Shown here in pieces: positions 9,074 through 17,800 of a stretch of DNA of 64,000 nt. Location: positions 20,046,001-20,110,000 of the forward strand of contig NC_072801.1 in assembly GCF_028583425.1 (NCBI RefSeq). Direction: 5' to 3'. Origin of the DNA: Eublepharis macularius (taxonomy: Eukaryota; Chordata; Lepidosauria; Squamata; Eublepharidae). How positions within the stretch are numbered: the stretch's first letter is position 1; each line of letters begins with the position of its first letter. Made by a program: the position numbers and the translations under genes. The notes beneath the pieces were generated by a model that saw only the letters and a list, made by a program, of their open reading frames with translations, did not search any database and had not been told where the DNA came from.

Positions 9074-11218
9074 ATGTCGCAGACATCTTTGTTTAAAAAG
9101 TGTCATAAATGCGGCACTAAGATGACCCATTCGGACGGCCATGAGCTCTGCCTCATCTGCCTGGGCGAGGGGCATGTTGTCGAGCGCTGCTCCATTTGTA
9201 TGTCCTTCACTCCGAAGGCAAGGAGTGATCGGAAGGCCAGGCTCCGTGCCTTCTTGTGGGATGCCAACCTTCTCCCCCCCAAGCCGTCAGGCTCTTCGGG
9301 AGATAGGCCGCGCTCCGCCGCTCCGTCACCGGCGCCGTCTCGTAAGTCGCCAGAGCCGCTCCCCTCGGAACCGACGGGGCAACCCGTTCCGGAGGCCCGT
9401 CCTGATTCCGGTTCCGGGGATCGTCCTTCGAGCCGGAAGGCCAAGAAGCGTTCCGCGCCCAAGCCGAAGTCCTCCTCCAAGCCTTCGGTTCCGGAGGCTG
9501 TTTCGGAGCCCCCGTCCAAGAAGGCCAAGGCGAAGTCGAGGGCCAAGGACCGTGCATTGTCCCCAGCTCCGACTGTGCTGCCTGGTTCTCCGGCCGAACC
9601 AGTCCTGATACCCGACGATGTGGTGAGTCTCCACACCCCGTCGCCTCCTTGCACGCCTCCTCCGTCGGTTCCCGAGGAGTTTATGCCGTTTCCGCCTTTC
9701 CCGGAACCGTTCCAATCTTTTGAGCACTCCCTGCCGTCCGCCCCGGCGCCTTCAGAGGCCTCCGTTCCACTGCCGTCTACCTCGTCGGTTCCGATGCCTC
9801 TTCGCTGGCCTGCCCCGGTGCCTGCTCCTCTGCCCCCTTGCCAGCCGGTCGCGGGGGTTGGGAACATGACCTCCTGGCAGGATTTTGTGGCGTGGTTCCA
9901 GCAGTCGCTGCCCTTCCTGCAACATCCGTCGGTTCCGATGGTCTCCGTTCCGGCTCAGCCAGTCGGGCTCCCAGCACCCGCTCCTCCACCTCCGGGCTTA
10001 CCTCTGCGACCGCCGGTTCCTGCAACTTATCCGTCGGCCCCGACCGCTCACCGGTCTTCGGTTCCGACGCAAACCTCGCCGGAGTTTTCGGATTCCGAGG
10101 ATGATGAAGGTCTGGCGTCACCGTCGGAGTGCTCTTCAGACGCGGCCTCGGATCCTTCCCCGGATGACACCGTGGGTGGGCCCCGCTCATCGTCCCCGAA
10201 TGACGATTACAGGCTATTCTCCGAACAAATGGTGCGGATGGCCGCCGCGCTGGAGATAGACGTCTCCTCCACGACCTCCAAGCCCAAGAGTAAGCTGCTG
10301 GAGGCGCTGTATTCCGGGTCCCCCGCGTCGGTGGCGTTTCCCCCTGTGGAGGATTTTGTTGATAACGCTCTCGCGCTCTGGCAGGCGCCGGCGTCCCTGT
10401 CCGCGACGGCAAAGAAGGTGGAACGGTACTACCGTTTAAAGCAAGATGATTGCCCGTACCTCTTCAATCACCCGAAACCCTCGTCGATCGTGGCTGAGGA
10501 GGGTCAGGCTCGGTTCCGTTCCGGTTCCTCGTCGGCCCCGGCGGACCGAGAAGGCAGGAAGCTGGATGGCGTGGGCAGGAAACTCTACTCATCCGCGTCT
10601 CTGGGATTCCGTATTGCCAACTTCCAGGCCATAATGGGTTCCTATAATCTATTCCTGTGGAAGAGGCTGTCCTCTTACCTCTCCGACCTCCCGGAGGATC
10701 GCCGCCACCTGGTTAAGGCCCTCCAAGCCGAGGCCGTGAAGCTGTCAAAACAGCAAATGACAGCTGGCAAGGACGCCGCCAACTCTGCAGCGCGAGCGAT
10801 GGCAACTTCGGTGGTCCTGCGTCGGCACGCCTGGCTCCGGTCCACGGCCCTGCCTCCAGAGAAGAAGGCGAAGGTGGAGGACTTCCCGTTCGAGGGGCCC
10901 CAGCTCTTCTCGGAGAAGACGGATGAGTCCCTCTCCCTGATGAAGAAGAATCAGCAGACGGCCAAGTCCCTCGGGGTCGCCCCCTCAGCCCAGTCGTCGG
11001 GTCCGAGGTATCGCTATGGTCGGTTCCGATCCTACCAGACCCCTTACCAGCCTTACCAGCAGCGTCAAGGGCGCTTCTTCTCGGGCCAGTCCTACGGTCA
11101 CCGATCCTACTCTGCCCAGCAGCGTCACCCTTCCAGGCGCTCCGGCCGGTCCAAGGGCAGGCAACAGCCCTCTTCGCCCAAGCCTTCGACCTCGGCGCAG
11201 AAGCCCTCGGTCTTCTGA
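9074..11218 (+). CDS. DIRS gag-like ORF1
   Basis: The predicted protein is about 715 residues from the ATG at 9074. The N-terminus has a small Cys/His cluster (CHKCGTKM, then CLICLGEGH and CSIC). A long Pro/Ser/Lys-rich low-complexity stretch follows, then a conserved helical region with KKVERYYRLKQDD and a Gln/Tyr/Arg/Ser-rich tail. The helical region resembles the unique domain of vertebrate LAP2-alpha, which is known to derive from a DIRS-like gag. It lies inside a complete element, so this is the element's own gene, not a domesticated host copy. Confidence 0.8.
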   Translation: MSQTSLFKKCHKCGTKMTHSDGHELCLICLGEGHVVERCSICMSFTPKARSDRKARLRAFLWDANLLPPKPSGSSGDRPRSAAPSPAPSRKSPEPLPSEPTGQPVPEARPDSGSGDRPSSRKAKKRSAPKPKSSSKPSVPEAVSEPPSKKAKAKSRAKDRALSPAPTVLPGSPAEPVLIPDDVVSLHTPSPPCTPPPSVPEEFMPFPPFPEPFQSFEHSLPSAPAPSEASVPLPSTSSVPMPLRWPAPVPAPLPPCQPVAGVGNMTSWQDFVAWFQQSLPFLQHPSVPMVSVPAQPVGLPAPAPPPPGLPLRPPVPATYPSAPTAHRSSVPTQTSPEFSDSEDDEGLASPSECSSDAASDPSPDDTVGGPRSSSPNDDYRLFSEQMVRMAAALEIDVSSTTSKPKSKLLEALYSGSPASVAFPPVEDFVDNALALWQAPASLSATAKKVERYYRLKQDDCPYLFNHPKPSSIVAEEGQARFRSGSSSAPADREGRKLDGVGRKLYSSASLGFRIANFQAIMGSYNLFLWKRLSSYLSDLPEDRRHLVKALQAEAVKLSKQQMTAGKDAANSAARAMATSVVLRRHAWLRSTALPPEKKAKVEDFPFEGPQLFSEKTDESLSLMKKNQQTAKSLGVAPSAQSSGPRYRYGRFRSYQTPYQPYQQRQGRFFSGQSYGHRSYSAQQRHPSRRSGRSKGRQQPSSPKPSTSAQKPSVF

Positions 11219-11239
11219 CTGCGCCTGAACGCTCCCCCG

Positions 11240-13138
11240 TTGGCCTCCGAGGGTGCTTCCTCTGCTGCCCAGTTTCTGGACAGGCTTCGACCTTTTTTGC
11301 CCTGTTGGCAACGTGTTACTTCTGACGCTTGGGTCCTGTCCATTGTGGCCCATGGTTACAAGTTAATGTTTGCGGATGCACCCCCTCTCTCTCTCCCTCC
11401 CCGTTGTTCTCCATGTTGTGATGTTGTGTTACACAATAATGTTATGGAGTTGGTTACCAAAGGTGCTGTCCGGGTGGTCAATGTCTCTACTTCCCCATGG
11501 GGCTTTTACTCCAGATACTTCCTTGTGGATAAAAAGGGTGGAGGTTCCCGGCCCATCTTAGACCTTCGAGGCCTCAATGGTTATTTGAAGGCTGAGAAGT
11601 TTCGCATGCTGACCCTGGCGCGAGTCATGGAACTCCTGGAAGTGGGCGTCTGGCTGGCCATTCTAGACCTGAAGGATGCCTACTTCCACATTTCTATATT
11701 TGAGGGCCACAGGAAATACCTGCGGTTTGTGTATGGGAATTCTGTGTATGAATATACAGTGTTGCCCTTCGGGCTAGCCTCTGCACCCAGAGTGTTCACA
11801 AAGTGCATGGCCACCGTAGTGGCATACCTGCGGTCCCAGGGTTGCTTTATCTACCCGTACCTGGATGACTGGCTCCTGGTGGGACCCTCGCCTGACTCTC
11901 TCCAGGCCCATATTGCCCTCACTTTGTCCGTGCTGGCTAGGCTGGGCTTGGTGGTTAATGGGGATAAGTCTATCCTGACCCCAGGCATGGCCATTAGGTT
12001 TATTGGGGTCCATTTCAATTCCCTGCTGGGTAGAGCCTACCTGCCCCCTGACCGGTTGGCCAGGCTTTCCGCTTTGGCCCGGCATTTTATGCATTGCCGG
12101 TATCAGACTGCCCTTTTGGTTCAGACTCTGTTGGGCCTTATGGCCTCCACCACAGGGGTGGTTTTCTTTGCGCGCCTGCGTATGAGGCCTCTGCAAAACT
12201 GGTTTGTCCGGAGGTACAACCCCCTCACCATGGGTCAGCACCAGAGGTTTTCCATCCCCAGGGTGGTGCTGCGCTCTCTGGCCTGGTGGACTGTCCCTGG
12301 GAACCTGTCTGAAGGTTGTCCTTTCGGCCCCTTCCTAGCCGAGGTCACGGTTTATACCGATGCCTCCAACTTGGGATGGGGGGGGCGCTGTGGACAGCTT
12401 TCGGCTCAGGGCATCTGGTCCCCATCTGAGGCATCCATGCATATCAACCTTCTTGAGCTTAGGGCGATCCGTTACTCCCTCGCTTCTTTTGCAGATGCCA
12501 TTCGGAACAGGAGGGTTCAGGTCCTGTCGGACAATACCACGGCCTGCTACTACCTCAACAAGCAGGGAGGGACGGTCTCGCTCAAGCTCTGCAAGGAGGC
12601 AACAACTCTATGGAATTGGGCCATGGTCAACAACGTCCTTCCCAGAGCCGTGCACATTGCCGGGGATCTCAACACCTCGGCGGATGCGCTGAGCAGGGTG
12701 TTTCTGCCTCAGCACGAGTGGTCCCTAAACAGGGTTTACCTCGACCAGGTTTTCCGCACATGGGGCACGCCGTTGGTCGACCTCTTCGCCACTGCCCGCA
12801 ACAAACAGGCCCCGCTGTTCTGCTCCCGGGCCGGCATTGGCCGCCACTCCCTAGGGGATGCCTTCCAAATACCTTGGTCCCCAGGGCTCTTTTATGCCTT
12901 CCCGCCCTTTCCGCTCCTGTACAAGGTTCTTTCCAGGGTCAGGGCCTACCGAACCCGCTGTATCCTCGTTGCCCCTCGGTGGCCTCGCCAGGATTGGTTC
13001 CCCCTTTTGCTCTCCCTGTCCCAGGGGCGATGCCTCCCCCTGCCTCACGCCCCGGACCTCTTAACCAGGGACGGGGTGTGGCATCACGATGTGGCTGTAC
13101 TGAATCTGGCTGCCTGGCTTCTGGGCAACCGGGAATGA
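11240..13138 (+). CDS. DIRS reverse transcriptase / RNase H ORF
   Basis: The frame carries a reverse transcriptase with ILDLKDAYFHI and the YLDDWLL active-site motif, then an RNase H domain (VYTDASNLGWGG, LSDNTTACYYLNKQGG, HIAGDLNTSADALSR). It ends with a segment with DLFATARNKQ and YAFPPFPLL that corresponds to the methyltransferase-like region known downstream of RNase H in DIRS elements. It overlaps the recombinase frame by about 530 bases. How this ORF is initiated cannot be decided here. Confidence 0.85.
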   Translation: MASEGASSAAQFLDRLRPFLPCWQRVTSDAWVLSIVAHGYKLMFADAPPLSLPPRCSPCCDVVLHNNVMELVTKGAVRVVNVSTSPWGFYSRYFLVDKKGGGSRPILDLRGLNGYLKAEKFRMLTLARVMELLEVGVWLAILDLKDAYFHISIFEGHRKYLRFVYGNSVYEYTVLPFGLASAPRVFTKCMATVVAYLRSQGCFIYPYLDDWLLVGPSPDSLQAHIALTLSVLARLGLVVNGDKSILTPGMAIRFIGVHFNSLLGRAYLPPDRLARLSALARHFMHCRYQTALLVQTLLGLMASTTGVVFFARLRMRPLQNWFVRRYNPLTMGQHQRFSIPRVVLRSLAWWTVPGNLSEGCPFGPFLAEVTVYTDASNLGWGGRCGQLSAQGIWSPSEASMHINLLELRAIRYSLASFADAIRNRRVQVLSDNTTACYYLNKQGGTVSLKLCKEATTLWNWAMVNNVLPRAVHIAGDLNTSADALSRVFLPQHEWSLNRVYLDQVFRTWGTPLVDLFATARNKQAPLFCSRAGIGRHSLGDAFQIPWSPGLFYAFPPFPLLYKVLSRVRAYRTRCILVAPRWPRQDWFPLLLSLSQGRCLPLPHAPDLLTRDGVWHHDVAVLNLAAWLLGNRE

Positions 13139-14154
13139 ACCTCTCTTCTGGGGTGCTTGGGGTGATCTTGAATGCCCGGAAACCGTCCACCAGGTTGTCC
13201 TACCAGAGGAAGTGGTCACGTTTTTCCCGGTGGTTGGCCCCAAAGGGGGTTTCTCCCTTTAGTTGCCCGCTCCCTGTCATCCTGGACTACCTCCTGGATC
13301 TCTGCTCCCAGGGCCTTGCGTTTTCCAGTATTAAGGTCCACATGGCTGCAATCTCTGCCTTCCATGAGCAGATTGATGGGAAGACAGTTTTTACTCACTG
13401 GCTTTCCAAGCGGTTCCTGAAGGGCCTGTTCAAGACCTTCCCTCCTAGGGCCCATCCCATTCCGCAATGGAGTCTCTCCCTGGTTCTCTCCCGGCTGATG
13501 CTCCAGCCCTTTGAGCCTCTATCTTCTTGTCCCCTACCTTTGCTCACTCAGAAGGTGGCTTTCCTGGTAGCGATCACGTCCTCTAGGCGTGTTGGGGAGC
13601 TGTCTGCCCTGCGGTGTGACCCTCCCTTCCTGCAGTTTTTCCCTGGTACTGTCATGCTCCACACTAGCATGGAGTTTCTGCCCAAGGTAGTCTCAAGGTT
13701 TCACCTACAGCAAAAGGTGTTCCTCCCTTCCTTTTTTCCAACACCTTCATCCCCAGGGGAACGAGCACTACACACATTGGATGTAAAGCGTGCTTTATTG
13801 TTTTATTTGCACCGCACCAAATGTTTCAGGAAGTCTCCTGCCCTGTTTGTGTGTTACTCTGGCCCTCGCAAGGGCTCACCTGCTTCTGCCCAGTCCATCT
13901 CTCGCTGGATTGTGTCTACGATTAAACTTTGCTATCGGCATGCTGGAGTCCAGTGTCCCTTGTTGGTTACCGCTCATTCCACTCGAGCGCAAGCTGCTTC
14001 TGCTGCCTTCCTACGAGGAGTGCCGCTCCGGGACGTCTGCCAAGCTGCGACATGGTCCACTGCAGACACTTTCATCAAGCACTATTCTGTGGATGTGCAT
14101 GCACGACGTGACTCGGCTGTGGGCACAGCTGTCCTGCAGTCCTTGTTCAAGTAG
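12610..14154 (+). CDS. DIRS tyrosine recombinase ORF
   Basis: The recombinase domain starts near 13140 and shows an N-terminal core-binding-like part (RLSYQRKWSRF) and the catalytic box AHSTRAQAASAAF with downstream WSTADTFIKHY. The segment before 13140 lies in the overlap with the RT frame and may not all be translated. Tyrosine recombinases of DIRS elements insert a circular DNA intermediate, which explains the absence of target duplications. Confidence 0.8.
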   Translation: MELGHGQQRPSQSRAHCRGSQHLGGCAEQGVSASARVVPKQGLPRPGFPHMGHAVGRPLRHCPQQTGPAVLLPGRHWPPLPRGCLPNTLVPRALLCLPALSAPVQGSFQGQGLPNPLYPRCPSVASPGLVPPFALPVPGAMPPPASRPGPLNQGRGVASRCGCTESGCLASGQPGMNLSSGVLGVILNARKPSTRLSYQRKWSRFSRWLAPKGVSPFSCPLPVILDYLLDLCSQGLAFSSIKVHMAAISAFHEQIDGKTVFTHWLSKRFLKGLFKTFPPRAHPIPQWSLSLVLSRLMLQPFEPLSSCPLPLLTQKVAFLVAITSSRRVGELSALRCDPPFLQFFPGTVMLHTSMEFLPKVVSRFHLQQKVFLPSFFPTPSSPGERALHTLDVKRALLFYLHRTKCFRKSPALFVCYSGPRKGSPASAQSISRWIVSTIKLCYRHAGVQCPLLVTAHSTRAQAASAAFLRGVPLRDVCQAATWSTADTFIKHYSVDVHARRDSAVGTAVLQSLFK

Positions 14155-14193
14155 ACACTCACACCCGCCCCCATTGGTGAGATGCTAGTTACT

Positions 14194-14290
14194 CTCCCAA
14201 TGTGGGGCTGCACAGAAGGACGAAGACGATAAACAGGGTTTCTCACCTGTAACTGTTGATCGTCGAGTCTCTTCTGTGCAGACACACATT
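14194..14290. repeat. DIRS internal complementary region
   Basis: Bases 14194-14230 are the reverse complement of the left outer end (8761-8797). Bases 14231-14290 are the reverse complement of the right outer end (14506-14566 region). The two parts meet at GACGAT/AAAC, so the end-joined circle would read GTTT-AT-CGTC. This is the template-like region that DIRS replication is known to use to complete the ends. Confidence 0.85.
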
Positions 14291-14764
14291 CCCTCCCGCC
14301 TGCCCCGCTGTGAGTGCTTGGTTTCTTCCATTGTTTCTCCGGCGGCTCAGGTGAACTGAGGGAATGCCGGGGACGTTCGGATATATATGCATTCAAAATT
14401 GGCGGGAACACCGGCGCGCATGCGCGGTGGATCCGAACGTCCCCCTCACATCTCTTAGAGCTAGAAAAATCTTTTCCGCGGCTGGCCTGCGCCTGCGCAG
14501 TCCCAATGTGTGTCTGCACAGAAGAGACTCGACGATCAACAGTTACAGGTGAGAAACCCTGTTTATCTCCACAAAAGAGCTCTAAGGCTGCTGGGCACAC
14601 AGCTGACTTTTATGTCACCTTCAGATACGTGAGTCCCAAGCCATGAAGGGCTTTAAAGGTCATAACCAAAACCTTAAACTGGGCCTTGGAAGCCAATGCA
14701 AACCCTTCAGAACAGTTATACTATGCATTCCAGGTAATAAATTATATATTTTTTAATATTACAG

Positions 14765-14812
14765 AGGGACAAAGCTGATTGAAGTTTTCAAGCTGTTCTA
14801 TGAGCTAGCACC
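14765..14812 (+). other. Probable 5' UTR part of ACSM gene A first coding exon
   Basis: An acceptor-like tract (TTTTTTAATATTACAG) ends at 14764, 48 bases before the start codon. Gene B has the same arrangement (TTTTCCTAG ending at 34463, 43 bases before its ATG). This suggests that both genes have a non-coding first exon further upstream, which I could not locate. For gene A that exon could lie on the far side of the DIRS insertion. Confidence 0.45.
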
Positions 14813-17800
14813 ATGCAGGTTCTCTTAAAATGCTTCTGGAGTCTGCGGTCACCTTGCCTATTCCAAGCCAAGAGACACTTCACCTCTCCCCTGGTCTCAT
14901 ACTATGAAGCTATAAATCTGTGTGAAAAGGAAGTGCCTGAATATTTCAACTTTGCAAGCGATGTCCTGGACAAGTGGTCGCAAATGGAAACGGTATAATG
15001 CTTTGTTTGATTTGGGGGAACTGGTCCTTTGCTGGTAGGAAACAAGACATCCACGATCATGAGATGCAAAAGTCATATGTGAGACACAAAGCCTGTACCA
15101 TGACTCCTCCCCACAGTCTAGCATGCAATGAAACTAATGGGCTTATCCAAATTTGTGCTAAAAATCCCCTGCTAAGCTAGTTCCTAAAACTTCACTGCTA
15201 GGCAAGAAGAGATCTGGAGAACAGGAAGAGGCCAAACTAGGAGCATTTCGATTTAGCAGATGGCCTCATGATGAGACAATATATTTAATGGGGGCTGGAA
15301 AGCAGCAGCACAAAGAAGCAGCAGGTACATTGGTGGGACCATTAGTAACAGTAAAAGAAAATGAAGCATTAGACATAGAAGGGTATTTTTTACAAATGAG
15401 TACCTGCTGTATCTTAGTAGATCTTCCAGCAGTGTGTTTTAGGGTAGCTTTACAACAGTTTTGCAGCACTGTGACCCAGCAGGAGACACACTGCTCTGCA
15501 GGCAGTAGCCAGTTGCCGTTTCGTCTAAAGGATGCAAAAGGGCAGTCTGGAAATAAATGTGTTTTGTAATTCTGTTCTTCACCAGGTCTTCCTGGTAATA
15601 AATAGTTCCTAGTTAAATGCAAAATCATCTAGCTGATACTGTTCTGGTCTGTTCCTGCCCCCATTCCCATCCTTTATGACACACGCACAACGTTGTTACT
15701 TTTTTAAAAAAACAACGGCTTGCTATCTTATTTTAACTTCTTGAATTGTCCACTAGGATGGAGAGAAGCCTCAGAATGCAGCCTTCTGGTGGGTCAGTGA
15801 TCAGAAGGAAGAGGTGAAGTGGAGCTTTAAAGAGTTGGGAGTCTTATCCAGAAAAGCTGCCAATCTGCTGAGCGGCCCATGTGGCTTACAAAGAGGAGAC
15901 AGAATCATCACAGTATTACCTCGGATTCCAGAGTGGTGGTTGCTGAACGTGGCTTGTATCCGGACAGGTAAGCAAGCAAGAGAGAGAACTTCTCTCACTT
16001 TGAAATCTCAAATGGAACGTTTTAGAAAGTCTGTATTCCACTACCACCACCACCCCGTTGGCAACCTGAGGTCCCTTTACGTAAGTGCAATATGTATTGC
16101 AACTGCCCTGAGTCAAGAGTTACATCAAAACAGAATTGCCTTGTCTTAAATTTGTGGCACAGTATGATGATCCACTCCATTTGTCTAACTACTGCCAAAT
16201 GAACATTTAAGATTCAGATACCTATGGAAAACAAGACCCCAACAGCGTGGTGCAAACAAAGCACTATCTCCTCCAACAAACAAAGGTGCAAACAACTCCT
16301 TTCCTTCCAAGCAGCAGAGTGAAGAAAGTGCCCAGATTTCTCAACTAACTGAGCTGCACAAACTGCACTATCACCACAGCGTAGAAACAGTCAACCAAAC
16401 AAGCATGGGCTCTTACTGTACTGATTTAAAATAAATCACTCTACGTAGCTTCTGTCAAGAGAGAAGGTAGCATGCGTTGCTGTCTCATTCTCCTTCTAAG
16501 CTGGAATTTAGAACTTAAAAGCTTGGAAGGGAGAAGGAGAAAGCACTGTACACCACCTTCATAGTTTGGAGTCCACAAAGCAGGCCCTCCACTCACTTTA
16601 TTCTCTACCTCTGTTCTAGGCATCGTTTTGATTCCAGGGACATCCCAACTGACTGCTAAAGACCTTTTATACAGACTCCAAGCTTCTAAAGCCAAATGTG
16701 TTGTGGTTACCGACTCGCTGGCTCCTGAGGTGGACTCTATCGTGTCCGAATGCAACTTTCTGAAAAACAAACTTCTTGTGTCCGAAGGCAGAAGAGAGGG
16801 ATGGCTGAACTTTAAGGACCTATTCCAGTAAGTATTGCCATAGCAACAGGTTGTCTTTTTGTATTTTTGGTGATAAACAAATTATGTAGGCTCCAGAAAC
16901 CTAATTAAAGGATTCCGTGTTTGGGCCATTAGCAGAGTCTATCGTTTGGCATAGAAAGCATGATTATAGGTGGTTGTGAGCTTGTGTGTGTGTGTGTGTG
17001 CGCGCACAGGAGAGAAAATAATAAATCATACACTTGCTTTATATTTAGAAAAGAAATAAGAGTTCTTTATTGTACTCTGATAGGAAAGGAGAAGAGAGAG
17101 ATCTAGGCTTGACATTCCCCTGCCAGGGGCGGGGGATCCCTTTCTCCCACCTTCTTCCCCCATCCCAACTTACCTGGTCAGCAGGGGGCACGCCCCTGGG
17201 TGCCCTCCCAGTGGCATGGGCGCACCCCAGGGCAGCATGGTGCACCCCTCACCCTACCATGCTCCTGTGCCCAGTAACAGGCCCGTTTTGACCTGAATCG
17301 GGCCCGCGGGGGGGCATTCAGCCCTTTGGGGAGTGGTGCGCACTCTTGGGCTGCCCTTTGATGCACGGGATGATGTCACTTCCCAGAAGTGATGTCATCA
17401 CACATGCTGGGAGCTCTGGAGAACTCCAGAGCCAGGGCAGGGTGTCAACGCCCTAGTTTCCCGCCGGGGACTTAAGGGACCTGGCAACCCTAGACAGATC
17501 CTAACTACCTTTCTAGTCTAAGGATGGACATGGATGCCAAGACAAGTCCTGCATCCATACTGCCAAAATGGAGGGAGGAAAAGGCAAGACATGTTGCCTG
17601 GAACAATGCCAGGAAGAGAAGGAGTGAGAGGGAGGAAGTCAGGAGGAGAAAATTCTGCGAATAGCAATCTACATATCAAAGGATGGTCAGAGCAGCAAGC
17701 AGTAAACAGAGTGCCCTGACCTCTCTATCTTTCTAACTCTTTGGTTTGCCCCCCTCTGAAACCTGAGGAAAGGGACAGCGCTGAATCCTCCTCTTTCAAC

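Larger units (their letters stand above)
8761..14566 (+). mobile_element. DIRS-type retroelement, looks whole and young
   Basis: The parts appear in DIRS order: left inverted repeat (about 8787-8944), gag-like ORF (9074-11218), RT/RNase H ORF (11240-13138), an overlapping tyrosine-recombinase ORF (12610-14154), the internal complementary region (about 14194-14290) and right inverted repeat (14353-14510, then a right-only extension to 14566). The inverted repeats are identical by eye over about 157 bases and all three main frames are open, so the copy looks recent, with no evident breaks. No target duplication is seen, as expected for recombinase-based integration. The internal complementary region is the reverse complement of both outer ends joined across a shared AT, which fixes the ends. 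It lies between PDILT and the first coding exon of ACSM gene A. Confidence 0.93.

Noticed and set aside
9103-9867. Long open frame of 254 codons on the minus strand
   Set aside because: It is antisense to the GC-rich, Pro/Ser-rich part of the DIRS gag-like ORF. Its Gly/Ser/Arg-rich product has no recognisable domain.
9074-11218. A domesticated LAP2-alpha-like host gene
   Set aside because: The similarity is expected because LAP2-alpha took its domain from DIRS gag. Here the ORF is inside a complete element with its own RT and recombinase.
16985-17010. Possible regulatory GT repeat near gene A exon 3
   Set aside because: A plain short (GT)n microsatellite with no other feature.
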